From: Archangium violaceum
GTDB lineage: Bacteria; Myxococcota; Myxococcia; Myxococcales; Myxococcaceae
Assembly: GCF_016887565.1 (NCBI RefSeq)
Contig: NZ_CP069396.1
Coordinates: 9,778,001 to 9,842,000 of the forward strand
Length of the DNA stretch: 64,000 bases
Direction of reading: 5' to 3'
Below, one piece after another: positions 52,898-61,558 of this stretch. A model generated the notes under the pieces. The model was not told where the DNA came from. It was given only the letters and a program-made list of their open reading frames with translations, and searched no databases. Position 1 is the first letter of the stretch. Each line of letters starts with the position of its first letter. The translations under genes were made by a program, and so were the position numbers.

Positions 52898-53959
52898 ATG
52901 GCGGACAGGCGTCGGCATGGCATGGAGCGGCAGGGACTGGGCCAGGACCCGGAGCGGGGCACCCGGCGAGATGTCACGGAGCGCGGGCGGGACATGGGCC
53001 GCACGCGAGAGGCCCGCGACGAGGATCGGGGCCCGGGCCGCGGCTACCGCGAGGAGGACCGGGACCGGGGCCGCTTCGGGGGTGGCGGAGGCATGAGGGG
53101 CAGCGGCTACGGCGATCGCGACGTGGGCCGCTACGGCCGGGGCTACGAGTACGGTGGTGACGAGGACCGGGGACGTTTCGACCAGGACAGCCGTGAGGAG
53201 TACCAGCGTGGCGGGCTGATGCGGGGCGCGCCGGGCGTACGCGCCGCTGGCGGCCCCGGCGAGGAGTTCGGCGAGGGCTTCTGGAGCGAGGTGACGCGCG
53301 AGCGCACCCGGGGCGACTTCAACCGCTACGGGGACCGCGGCGCCGTGCGCACGCAGCCGTACGACACCGACCGCTGGGACCGGGGCACCTACGCCCTGGG
53401 CGCCGCGAGGGACCCCGAGGACATGCGGCGCTACGGCTGGGGCGAGGGCTGGAGCCAGGACCAGGGGAACGATCGCGGCTACGAGCCCCCGCGCGTGCAG
53501 TCCTCGTACATCGAGCAGCGCCCGCGCACCGGCTACGCCACCAGCCCCACGCGGGACATGGACCGCGAGATGGGCCACGGCGCCGGCCGTGGCGGCATGC
53601 AGGGCGCCTATCCCTACTACGAGCAGTCCCCCGAGCTGCCCCGGCGCCAGGGCCGGGGGCCGCGCAACTACCAGCGCTCGGATGAGCGCATCCGCGAAGA
53701 TCTCTGCGAGCGGTTGATGCGGGGCTGGATGGATGCCGATGACGTGGACGTCCGGGTGGAGAAGGGCGAGGTCACCCTCACCGGCACGGTGAAGAGCCGC
53801 GACGAGAAGCGCGCCATCGAGGACGTGGCCGAGGACATCCTCGGCGTGAAGGAGGTCCACAACGAGATCCGGGTCGCCCGCGAACAGCAACGCGACCAGG
53901 GACAGGAGCGCCGGGTCGAGGATCGGGGCTCGAAGCAGGAAGGCCGGACGCTGCAGTGA
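52898..53959 (+). CDS. BON-domain protein with long Arg/Gly/Asp-rich disordered region
   Basis: 353 residues. About 270 residues of low-complexity Arg, Gly, Asp and Tyr (DRGRFGGGGGMRGSGYGDRD) are followed by a BON domain at about 265-330 (SDERIREDLCERLMRGWMDA, DVDVRVEKGEVTLTGTVKSR, AIEDVAEDILGVKEVHNEIR). BON domains bind phospholipids and are typical of envelope-stress proteins such as OsmY. There is no signal peptide, so it may act inside the cell, and the RGG-like region could bind RNA. AAGGAGG lies five bases before the ATG. A paralogue follows. Confidence 0.8.
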   Translation: MADRRRHGMERQGLGQDPERGTRRDVTERGRDMGRTREARDEDRGPGRGYREEDRDRGRFGGGGGMRGSGYGDRDVGRYGRGYEYGGDEDRGRFDQDSREEYQRGGLMRGAPGVRAAGGPGEEFGEGFWSEVTRERTRGDFNRYGDRGAVRTQPYDTDRWDRGTYALGAARDPEDMRRYGWGEGWSQDQGNDRGYEPPRVQSSYIEQRPRTGYATSPTRDMDREMGHGAGRGGMQGAYPYYEQSPELPRRQGRGPRNYQRSDERIREDLCERLMRGWMDADDVDVRVEKGEVTLTGTVKSRDEKRAIEDVAEDILGVKEVHNEIRVAREQQRDQGQERRVEDRGSKQEGRTLQ

Positions 53960-53998
53960 GGCGGCGCCCCACGCAACCCGCAAGAGAGGAGTCCACGA

Positions 53999-54583
53999 AT
54001 GGCACGGCGTGACAATGACGGTTACGGCGACAGCTACGGCCAGGAGCAACGCTTCCCGGTGCGCGCGCGGCGCATGGAGCGTCCGGTACAGGACCCAGGT
54101 CCCCGGCGCGGCGAGCCGGGCCGCCCGGGGTACGGCTCGTTCGGTGCCGAGCGGGGCTACAACCAGGGTGGCTACGGGGGGATGGGCGCCTACGAGCGCG
54201 GCTACCAGCCTCGAAGCTACGACGCGATGCTGGAGCGGACGGAGGCACGGCGGGGTCCGGTGCGCCCGCCGCGCGGCTACCAGCGCGCGGATGACCGCAT
54301 CCGCGAGGACGTCTGCGAGCGGCTCATGGAGGGGCCCGTCGACGTGGGGGACGTGGAGGTCACCGTCAAGGACGGCGAGGTGACGCTGATGGGCACGGTG
54401 GAGGAGCGCTGGGAGAAGCGCGCCATCGAGGACATGGCCGCCCACGTGCGCGGAGTGCACGACGTGCACAACCGCATCCGCGTGAAGCCCCGGGAGGACA
54501 GGCCGGTGGCCCAGGAGGCGAAGCGGCTGCGCGAGGAGCGTCCCCAGGAGCCGCGGGGCGATCAGCCGCACATGGGCTCCTGA
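53999..54583 (+). CDS. Second BON-domain protein, paralogue of its neighbour
   Basis: 194 residues. It has a shorter Arg/Gly/Tyr-rich leader (GYNQGGYGGMGAYERGYQPR) and one BON domain at about 95-165 (ADDRIREDVCERLMEGPVDV, DVEVTVKDGEVTLMGTVEER, AIEDMAAHVRGVHDVHNRIR). The domain clearly matches that of the preceding gene, so a tandem duplication followed by loss of leader length is likely. It starts 39 bases after the first gene and has GAGAGGAG upstream. The pair probably responds together to osmotic or envelope stress. Confidence 0.8.
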   Translation: MARRDNDGYGDSYGQEQRFPVRARRMERPVQDPGPRRGEPGRPGYGSFGAERGYNQGGYGGMGAYERGYQPRSYDAMLERTEARRGPVRPPRGYQRADDRIREDVCERLMEGPVDVGDVEVTVKDGEVTLMGTVEERWEKRAIEDMAAHVRGVHDVHNRIRVKPREDRPVAQEAKRLREERPQEPRGDQPHMGS

Positions 54584-54629
54584 CGGCCCGCCGCGCCCGA
54601 GCGGGGGCGCGAGGGGACCCCGGCCCCAC

Positions 54630-56324
54630 TCAGGCCAGGCCTTCCGCGCCCTCCTCCTCGTCCTCGCCATCCAGCTCCCGGCCCCGGGGCATGTCCACGA
54701 TCGCCCCGAGTGGGTAGATGGTGAGGTGCCGCTGGGGCTCGCTGCCGTGGCTCACCGTCTCCAGGTGGTAGCGCGAGACGAGCCGGTGCTGCAGCTTGCG
54801 CAGCCGGGGAGGCCTCGGGGCCAGGGGCACCGCCACGCTCTCGCTCAACACGCGCTGGATGGCATGCTCGGCCTCGCTCACCGCCTCGCGCACCTGATCC
54901 TCGTCCACGCCCTCGGCGATGAGGAAGGCGTCGCGCAGCACCCGCCGCATCTCCGACGAGCTGTTGCGCTTGATGGCCAGCACGCGCGCGCCCGTCTTCT
55001 CCGACACCTTCCGCAGCTTCGGATCATTCGCCCGCGAGCGCAGCGTGATGACGACGTCCGCGTTCTCCAGGCGGCCCGCCACGCGCGCGTCCGCGCCAAT
55101 GTCCCTCAGCACCCGCTCGAGCAGGTCCCTGCTGGCCGCGTGCGCGTAGATGCGCGTCGTGCCCTGACGAAGGCCGGGCTCGCGCCGGGGCGGCGGTGCC
55201 ACCCGGGACGGCGCTCGACCCGCAGCGGGCTCCCGGGAAGTTTCCCGGGTCGGCCCCCTCGAGAGCCCGCGAGGGGCCTCGACGGCTCTGGGCGGCAGCG
55301 GGGCCACCGACTCGGGCTCCTCCTTCACCTCCACCTGGCCCTCGACGAGCAGGCGCCGCTCACCACCCACGTTCTCGCCCGCCAGCAGCCGGTCCACCGA
55401 CTGGGCGGTGTCGCGGTGCACCAGCACCTCGTCGCGGTTCACCATCTCCACCACCACGTCGAAGGTGGGCGGAGCACGGCGCTCGCTGATCGTCTTCTGC
55501 GTGCGCCGCCGCCGCGCCTCCTCGTCGCTGAGCGTGACGACGTGCACGCCGCCGACCAGGTCCGACAGCGTGGGGTTGAGGACGAGGTTCTCCAGTGTGT
55601 TGCCGTGAGCCGTGGCCACCAGTTGCACGCCGCGCTCGGCGATGGTGCGGGCCGCGGCGGCCTCGGCCGAGGTGCCGATCTCGTCGACGATGATGGCCTC
55701 GGGCATGTGGTTCTCCACCGCCTCGATCATCACGTCGTGCTGCCGGTCCGGCCGCGACACCTGCATGCGGCGCGCGCCGCCGATGCCCGGGTGGGGGATG
55801 TCGCCATCGCCTCCAATCTCATTGGAGGTGTCCACCACCATGACGCGCTTGCCCAGGTCATCGGCGAGCACGCGGGCCACCTCGCGCAGCTTGGTCGTCT
55901 TGCCCACTCCGGGCCGGCCGAGCAGCAGGATGTTGAGGCCGCTGCCGATCAGGTCCTTGAGCATGTCGATGGTGCCGAAGATGGCGCGCCCCACGCGCAA
56001 CGTGAGGCCCACGACCTTGTTCTGCCGGTTGCGGATGGCGGAGACGCGGTGGAGGGTGCGCTCGATGCCGGCGCGGTTGTCCTCGCCCACCGAGCCCACC
56101 TGCCCCAGCACGTGCTCCAGGTCCTTGCGGGTGACGGGAGTCTCGGACAGGCGCACCACGCGCCCGGTGAGCCGGGCCTCGGGCGAGCGGCCGAGGTCCA
56201 TCACCACCTCGAGGACCTCCGCCGGAGACAGCTCCTTCATCGCCGCCTGCAGGGGCTCGGGCAGGACACTCACGAGGAGCTGGAAGTCGTCATGGGGAAC
56301 GGCAAGGGCGTCGCGCGAGCTCAT
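54630..56324 (-). CDS. Ycf45/SpoIIIAA-like AAA ATPase with C-terminal nucleic-acid-binding region
   Basis: 564 residues. The ATPase core has Walker A GRPGVGKT at 136-143 and Walker B IIVDEIGT with D214 and E215. GGDGDIPHPGIGGARRMQV is the signature of the Ycf45/SpoIIIAA group. A Pro/Arg-rich linker leads to a C-terminal part (RVLAIKRNSSSEMRRVLRDA, then RLRKLQHRLVSRYHLETVSHG) that looks like the R3H nucleic-acid-binding domain usual in this family. The role is unknown in bacteria outside sporulation. The start at 56324 lacks a strong ribosome-binding site. Confidence 0.83.
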   Translation of the reverse strand: MSSRDALAVPHDDFQLLVSVLPEPLQAAMKELSPAEVLEVVMDLGRSPEARLTGRVVRLSETPVTRKDLEHVLGQVGSVGEDNRAGIERTLHRVSAIRNRQNKVVGLTLRVGRAIFGTIDMLKDLIGSGLNILLLGRPGVGKTTKLREVARVLADDLGKRVMVVDTSNEIGGDGDIPHPGIGGARRMQVSRPDRQHDVMIEAVENHMPEAIIVDEIGTSAEAAAARTIAERGVQLVATAHGNTLENLVLNPTLSDLVGGVHVVTLSDEEARRRRTQKTISERRAPPTFDVVVEMVNRDEVLVHRDTAQSVDRLLAGENVGGERRLLVEGQVEVKEEPESVAPLPPRAVEAPRGLSRGPTRETSREPAAGRAPSRVAPPPRREPGLRQGTTRIYAHAASRDLLERVLRDIGADARVAGRLENADVVITLRSRANDPKLRKVSEKTGARVLAIKRNSSSEMRRVLRDAFLIAEGVDEDQVREAVSEAEHAIQRVLSESVAVPLAPRPPRLRKLQHRLVSRYHLETVSHGSEPQRHLTIYPLGAIVDMPRGRELDGEDEEEGAEGLA

Positions 56325-56527
56325 GGCGTGTCTAAAGGTGAATCCTTCCGAGTCGGGTTGCACGTGTCCCCGCGGCCGAGGGGCAACGAGGCACCCGATG
56401 CTAGCGAGCATCCAGGGGCACCGCTCCCTTCTCGTGACTGGGTACGCCGCGACACCCTGCATAGCTCAGCAACAAGGGCATGACTGGAGGCCGTCGCCCC
56501 CAGCCTCCACGCCCGAGGAGCAACCTC

Positions 56528-57013
56528 ATGGCCCGATACGACAAGGACAAGAAGCTCGACCTCCCCCAGAACCCGAACCACATCGACAAGCCCAAGGGCG
56601 CGATGAGCATCCGCGAGGCCGCCTCGATGGAGATGGAGGAGCACTCCACCGGAACCACCGTCATGCGGGGGAAGGCGGTGCACGGTTTCGGAAACGGGAC
56701 CGACACGTCGAAGCGACATGGCGACACGCGGCCCATGGAGATGCGGATGATGGAGGTTCCCATGGACACGGGCCCGCAGCCACCGAGCCCCGGTGAGTCG
56801 GTGACGCGGATCATGGACATGATCTTCCAGCTCCCGTTCCACGCGCAGCTCAGCGTGATGCGGATGATGGCGCCCAGGGTGCTCGGGGCCATGGACGCGA
56901 GGGACCTGGACAACTTCCTGCGCGACCTGCGCTCGGAGATCTCCCGGGTGGAGTCGAGCGAGGAAGGCACTGGAACGCGCGTCACGGAGACGCCGGACAT
57001 CCAGGGGACGTGA
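56528..57013 (+). CDS. Methionine-rich hypothetical protein
   Basis: 161 residues, 16 of them methionine (clusters MEMRMMEVPMD and MRMMAPRVLGAMD). The N-terminus is basic and Pro/Asn/Asp-rich (MARYDKDKKLDLPQNPNHID). A central helix (ESVTRIMDMIFQLPFHAQLS) and an acidic tail follow. No family recognised. Met-rich segments can bind copper or act as oxidant sinks, but this is speculation here. GAGGAG precedes the ATG. It is divergent from the ATPase gene. Confidence 0.6.
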   Translation: MARYDKDKKLDLPQNPNHIDKPKGAMSIREAASMEMEEHSTGTTVMRGKAVHGFGNGTDTSKRHGDTRPMEMRMMEVPMDTGPQPPSPGESVTRIMDMIFQLPFHAQLSVMRMMAPRVLGAMDARDLDNFLRDLRSEISRVESSEEGTGTRVTETPDIQGT

Positions 57014-57039
57014 GCGACGTCGTCCCCACCGGCCAACGT

Positions 57040-57074
57040 GGGGGGGGCTCGCCCTCCACCGAGGGTGCCTCCCC
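57040..57074. terminator. Terminator-like nested dyad between convergent genes
   Basis: The inner stem CCCTC (57052-57056), loop CACC, GAGGG (57061-57065) is nested in a G-run (57040-57048) that can pair with GCCTCCCC. It lies between stops at 57013 and 57082. No T-run. Confidence 0.45.
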
Positions 57075-57081
57075 GCTCCGC

Positions 57082-57993
57082 TCAGTCCTTCTCGTCCCGG
57101 CGCGCGGGGGTGCCCAGACCGAGCGCCGAGGAGCGGATTCCCGCGCTGGCGCTGGTGGCCATGAACCGGAGCACCTGCCGCGGGTCCTCCATCATCTTCT
57201 TCAGCTCGCCCCCGAGCTCCTGGAACAGGCTCCGGTAGACCTCCATCTTCTCCGCATCGGAGAGCGGGGAGGCATGTCCCAGCGGTGGCAACCGCCGCTG
57301 CCAGGCGCGCGAGCGCAGCAACTGCGTGCGCAGGAAGTCCAGGACATCGATGGGCGTCGGTGGCATGAGGCCCACCGAGATGGAGATGGACTCCTGCTCC
57401 GGCGCGCTCACGTGGTGCCAGTAGCCGCCGGGAATGTAGAGCCAGTCACCGGCCTCGAGCCGGCACTCCTGCACCGGCGTCCGCTCGCGCGAGACGTCCG
57501 GTGCATCGGTGAGTGTCTCGTGGAGGGGGGTGGGGTTGAGCGTGTTGCGCCGCAGCAGGTAGCTCTTGGCCCCCAGCGTCTGGAAGATGAAGACCTCCTC
57601 CGGGTCGCAGTGCCAGCCGAAGCTGCCGTGGCCCGCGGGGGTGCAATAGAGCTGCAGGTTGACCGTGCCTTGCAGCTCGGCGGAGAGGGTACGCCCCAGC
57701 TCCGCGAGGCCGGCGTCGTGCCGGTCCGCGTGCCGCAGGACGATGGAATATCCCTGCGCGTGGAGCGCGCGGGCCTCTCGGGCGCTCGCGGGCCTGGGGC
57801 CGGTCCACAGCTTGCCATCGCGCACCAGCAGCAGGTCGCACGCGGGCGTCTCGATGAGGCGCTCGGCGGTGTCCCACGTCGCCAGCTCCCGCAGCTTCGC
57901 CGCGGTGGAAGGCCGCGCGAGCGGTTGCTGGAGGTAGTGCTCCTGGAAGAAGACGGAGCGCGGAAGGTCACCCAGCAGGGTATCGATGAGCAT
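57082..57993 (-). CDS. Cupin_4/JmjC-type Fe(II)/2-oxoglutarate hydroxylase (ribosomal oxygenase family)
   Basis: 303 residues. The HxD...H iron triad is H128 and D130 (GWHCDPEEVF) with H193 or H194 in GGYWHHV. The motifs LEAGDWLYIPGGYWHHV and NPTPLHETL are typical of RoxA/YcfD-like protein hydroxylases that modify ribosomal proteins; E. coli YcfD hydroxylates uL16. The C-terminal helical part (PLSDAEKMEVYRSLFQELGG) fits the dimer and winged regions of that family. The start was chosen at ATG 57993; a TTG nine codons earlier is unlikely. The substrate is inferred only from the family. Confidence 0.8.
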   Translation of the reverse strand: MLIDTLLGDLPRSVFFQEHYLQQPLARPSTAAKLRELATWDTAERLIETPACDLLLVRDGKLWTGPRPASAREARALHAQGYSIVLRHADRHDAGLAELGRTLSAELQGTVNLQLYCTPAGHGSFGWHCDPEEVFIFQTLGAKSYLLRRNTLNPTPLHETLTDAPDVSRERTPVQECRLEAGDWLYIPGGYWHHVSAPEQESISISVGLMPPTPIDVLDFLRTQLLRSRAWQRRLPPLGHASPLSDAEKMEVYRSLFQELGGELKKMMEDPRQVLRFMATSASAGIRSSALGLGTPARRDEKD

Positions 57994-58111
57994 GACGCGA
58001 ACATTGTACCGGAGAGACAACCCTCGGGGAGGGATGTCACACGGTGGAGCTCGTGGAGGGAGACGAGACGGGCAGGTAGCGCAGTCCCTCGGGAAGCCCG
58101 CTCCTCTCCGG

Positions 58112-58783
58112 TCAGCCCCGTGGCGCTTCTGGACCCGAAGCGGCGGTGTCGCGATTCAGGGCCGCGAGCCCCACCGTGGGCCCCTCGTATCCCTGGCCGA
58201 AGCCCTTGGCTCCGGGGTCCAGCGGATGCGTGCCCGAGAAGAGGCTCCTCGCGCGGCCGAACAACCAGCGCACGCCCTGGAGCCCGTCGCGCAGGAGCGC
58301 CCGGGGTGCCTCACGGGACAGGAGCGGCGGCCCCTTCAATGTCCCCGACGCGGTGTCCGTCGGCATCGGGTTGATGCCCACGCCCAGCTCGTAGACCATC
58401 TTCCCGCCGAGCGAGGCGGTGTACAGCGCCGCCACGTTCGCGAGCAGCCCGAGCACGGTCTGGCCCACCGAGGGAGGCCGGCTCAGCCGCCACAGCGTCA
58501 CGCCCACCGCCCCCAGCGTGATGCAGGCATTGCCCAGACCATGGAGGAACACCATGTCCCGAGCGCGGGGTTCCTCGAGCTTCACCTCCTGGGAGGCGGC
58601 CAGTCCGGCCAGCCCCGAGAAGAGCGCGCTCACCGTACCGGCCACCCAGAGCCGCCGGCCCACCTTCGCCCAGGCCCGGTCCCCGCTGGTGACCGCGATG
58701 AGATCGGCCACCGCCGCGGTGGGCAGCAGGGCCAGTGGAGCGTGAACGACAGAGGGATGGAGTTCGTGAAGGAGCATCTTCAT
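58112..58783 (-). CDS. DUF2231 membrane protein
   Basis: 223 residues. HPSVVHAPLALLPTAAVADL at the N-terminus matches the DUF2231 signature (H-P-x-x-V-H-x-P), in which histidines sit at the start of the first of four helices. The remaining helices (LWVAGTVSALFSGLAGLAAS, HGLGNACITLGAVGVTLW, GLLANVAALYTASLGGKMVY) are followed by a cytoplasmic tail. Family role unknown; the histidines may bind heme or metal. No ribosome-binding site is evident before the double ATG. Confidence 0.75.
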   Translation of the reverse strand: MKMLLHELHPSVVHAPLALLPTAAVADLIAVTSGDRAWAKVGRRLWVAGTVSALFSGLAGLAASQEVKLEEPRARDMVFLHGLGNACITLGAVGVTLWRLSRPPSVGQTVLGLLANVAALYTASLGGKMVYELGVGINPMPTDTASGTLKGPPLLSREAPRALLRDGLQGVRWLFGRARSLFSGTHPLDPGAKGFGQGYEGPTVGLAALNRDTAASGPEAPRG

Positions 58784-58993
58784 GCGGGGAGGGTAGGCAC
58801 CCCGCCGCTTGAGGCTCGCTCCCCTGCTCGGAGACCATCCGCCACGCGCTGAGTCCGACGGGACCCGAGCACGGAGAGCAGGCGGACCTGCGCTGTCCTT
58901 CCTTCCGTGGAGGACACCAGCCACGGCTGGCCTCTCCCCAAGAAGGCCCGACGGTGAGCAATTTATGGCTGCGCGAACCCAAGGGCCCACACC

Positions 58994-59212
58994 ATGACAG
59001 CGTCTGACAAGGAACGAAGAATCGCGACGGACCAGGGTGGCGAGCAGGCTCCCGAGGACATTCCTCCGAAGGAGACCCGCTCGACCGGTCCGGATCCGAT
59101 CCCCTCCCCCCCTGGAGGAAAGGCCTCGACGGCAGCCGGCGAGGACAACCAGAGATGTGCATCGGACACCATCAATGAAGGCGACGGGAACTACCTGGAG
59201 CCGCCAGACTGA
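58994..59212 (+). CDS. Small Pro/Glu/Asp-rich hypothetical protein
   Basis: 72 residues, hydrophilic and disordered throughout (KERRIATDQGGEQAPEDIPP), without signal peptide, cysteine pair or known motif. Coding status rests on the open frame alone and the clean gap on either side; there is no strong ribosome-binding site. It may be a real small protein or a chance reading. Confidence 0.35.
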   Translation: MTASDKERRIATDQGGEQAPEDIPPKETRSTGPDPIPSPPGGKASTAAGEDNQRCASDTINEGDGNYLEPPD

Positions 59213-59315
59213 ACAGGAGGACATGACTCCGCCACCCGGCACCATGCGCCCTGCTCTCTTTCGGGTGGGCGGCGGCGCGGCCCCGCTATAGCGTCCCGGT
59301 GCGGAGGGAATGTCG

Positions 59316-60287
59316 ATGAGAGTCATGGTGACGGGCGGTGCCGGCTACATCGGGAGCGTGGTGACGGAGGAGTTGCTGCGGGGGGGTGACGAGGTCGTCG
59401 TCTACGACAGCCTCTACAAGGGTCACCGGGAGGCGGTGGTGGAGGGCGCCACCTTCGTGAAGGGCGACCTGCTCGACACCGCGCTGCTGCGCGAGACGCT
59501 CGTCCAACACAAGGTCGAGGCGGTGGTGCACATGGCGGCCGACTCGCTGGTGGGCGAGTCGGTGAAGGTGCCAGCGAAGTACTACCGCAACAACGTCCTC
59601 GGGGGGCTCAGCCTGCTGGACGCCATGCTCGGGGCGGAAGTGAAGTACCTCGTCTTCTCCTCCACCGCCGCCGTCTACGGCGAGCCCGCGAAGCAGCCCA
59701 TCGAGGAGAGCAATCCCACCCAGCCCACCAACCCGTATGGCGAGACGAAGCTGGCCTTCGAGCGGGCCCTGCGCTGGTACGACGGAGCCCATGGGCTGAA
59801 GTACGTGAGCCTGCGCTACTTCAACGCCGCGGGCGCCACCGAGCGCAGTGGCGAGCGCCACGATCCCGAGACCCACCTCATCCCGCTGGTGCTCCAGGCG
59901 GCGACGGGCCAACGGCCTGAGGTCACAATCTTCGGCGATGACTACCCCACCCTGGATGGCACCTGCGTGCGCGACTACGTCCACGTCGTGGACCTGGCGC
60001 AGGCGCACATCCTCGCCCTGCACGCGCTGGCCAAGGGACACCCGAGCTCCATCTACAACCTGGGCTGCGGCGGGGAGGGCTACAGCGTGAAGCAGGTGAT
60101 CGACTGCGCCCGCCGCGTCACGGGCCGGGAGATTCCCGTGCGCAAGGGGGCGAGGCGGGCGGGAGATCCGGCGGTGCTCATCGCCAGCTCCGCGCGCATC
60201 GTGCGGGAACTCGGCTGGCGCCCCACGCAGCAGAAGCTGGACGCCATCGTGGAGTCCGCCTGGCGCTGGATGCAGCGCAACCGCTAG
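59316..60287 (+). CDS. galE: UDP-glucose 4-epimerase
   Basis: 323-residue extended short-chain dehydrogenase. NAD-binding GGAGYIG sits at 7-13, and the catalytic Y141-x-x-x-K145 lies in NPYGETK. SSTAAVYGEP and RYFNAAGA complete the GalE signature. It interconverts UDP-glucose and UDP-galactose for polysaccharide and LPS synthesis. GGAGGG at 59303-59308 fits the second ATG (59316) eight bases on; the first ATG at 59310 is too close. It is a single gene, convergent with the AAA ATPase gene. Confidence 0.92.
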   Translation: MRVMVTGGAGYIGSVVTEELLRGGDEVVVYDSLYKGHREAVVEGATFVKGDLLDTALLRETLVQHKVEAVVHMAADSLVGESVKVPAKYYRNNVLGGLSLLDAMLGAEVKYLVFSSTAAVYGEPAKQPIEESNPTQPTNPYGETKLAFERALRWYDGAHGLKYVSLRYFNAAGATERSGERHDPETHLIPLVLQAATGQRPEVTIFGDDYPTLDGTCVRDYVHVVDLAQAHILALHALAKGHPSSIYNLGCGGEGYSVKQVIDCARRVTGREIPVRKGARRAGDPAVLIASSARIVRELGWRPTQQKLDAIVESAWRWMQRNR

Positions 60288-60317
60288 CGCACGAGGACGA
60301 GGAAGGACAGCGGCGCG

Positions 60318-61427
60318 TCAGTCTTCTGGCGCCTCGCGCCCCTCCACCACCGTCGCCCCGAGCTCCTTCGCCAGTCGCACCGGCTCCGCCCGCGAGCGCT
60401 TCGCGATGGCCTGGGCCAGGGGTTCGGCGTGCGTCGTCACCCAGACCTGGCTGTGCATCGAGGCATCCACGATGAGCCGGCCGAGGGGCTCCAGCAGGTC
60501 CGGGTGGAGGCTCGTCTCCGGCTCGTTGAGCGCGAGGAACGCCGGGGGCCTGGGGCTCAAGAGCGCCGCCAGGAGGCACAGGTAGCGCAGCGTCCCGTCC
60601 GACAGCTCGCGCGCCGCCAGCGGACGCAGCAACCCCGGCTGGTGGAGGAAGAGACTGAAGCGCCCCTGTGGCGCCTGCACCTCCAAGCGGGAGCCGGGGA
60701 AGGCATCCTCGAGGGCCCGCTCCAGGGCCTCGTGGTCCCCAATCTCGATGATGGTCCGCAGGGCGGCGGCCAGGTCGCGCCCGTCATGCGCCAGCACCGG
60801 AGTGCGCACGCCCACCTGCGGCGAGCGCATGGGGGCGTCCGGATCCGTGCGGAAGTGGTGGTAGAAGCGCCACATCCGCAGCGTGCGCTGCAGCTCGGAC
60901 AGGCGCGGGAAGCGGTGCGGCTCTGCGAGTTGGGACAGCACCGACTCGCTGGCCCAGAGCTGCGCGGGGAACGTGGTCCGGTTCCCCTCCGAGTCGCGCA
61001 CGAAGGCCGTGCGGTCCTTGCGCTCCATCAGCACCGCGCGCCGCTTTCCCTCCACGGTCCACAGGTGCTCCTCCTTCACCTCCGGGTCCAGGTTGAAGAG
61101 GCTCAGGGGTTTGCGCTCTTCGTCGAGGATGGGCGGCACCGGACCGAGGCTCAGCTCGTACGCGAGCTCATCCAGGGTGACGCCCACCGTCATGCGCACG
61201 GGCTTCTTGTCGCGAGAACCCGCCCAGAGGACGCTGGGCACGCCGCCCTCCTCCGCGAGCGTCTGCGCCAGCCGGCCCTCGGCCGCGGCGGACAGCAGGT
61301 AGAGCGAGCGGTAGAGGTTCGTCTTCCCGCTGCCGTTGGGCCCCACGATGACGGTGAGCGGCCCGACGGGAAGGACGAGCTTGCGCACCGAGCGGTACCC
61401 GGCGACCTCGAGCTGGGTGATGGGCAT
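60318..61427 (-). CDS. AAA family ATPase (SMC/RecF-like, OLD-type)
   Basis: 369 residues. The N-terminus MPITQLEVAGYRSVRKLVLP, then Walker A GPNGSGKT at 29-36, is the SMC/RecF type. The C-terminal half has the ABC signature LSDGTLRYL, Walker B FLALNEPETSLHP and the switch VWVTTHAEPLA. Such free-standing ATPases (AAA_15/AAA_21) occur in defence or DNA repair loci, often with a nuclease partner. None is adjacent here, although an orphan DUF3396 immunity gene lies upstream in the opposite direction. Confidence 0.85.
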   Translation of the reverse strand: MPITQLEVAGYRSVRKLVLPVGPLTVIVGPNGSGKTNLYRSLYLLSAAAEGRLAQTLAEEGGVPSVLWAGSRDKKPVRMTVGVTLDELAYELSLGPVPPILDEERKPLSLFNLDPEVKEEHLWTVEGKRRAVLMERKDRTAFVRDSEGNRTTFPAQLWASESVLSQLAEPHRFPRLSELQRTLRMWRFYHHFRTDPDAPMRSPQVGVRTPVLAHDGRDLAAALRTIIEIGDHEALERALEDAFPGSRLEVQAPQGRFSLFLHQPGLLRPLAARELSDGTLRYLCLLAALLSPRPPAFLALNEPETSLHPDLLEPLGRLIVDASMHSQVWVTTHAEPLAQAIAKRSRAEPVRLAKELGATVVEGREAPED

Positions 61428-61558
61428 GATGATGAACCCTAGAACACGCCCGGGACCCGGTTCAGGGGTATCTTGACCGGTTGGCTGCACATAGAAAGAG
61501 CTGGCACGTGTTAGCAAGCCCCCTTCCGCGTTGAGCGGGCCTGGTCTGGTCATTCTCC

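Noticed and set aside
54584-54629. GC-rich dyad between the second BON gene and the ATPase
   Set aside because: Only a short GGGG/CCCC pairing could be found, too weak to call a terminator.
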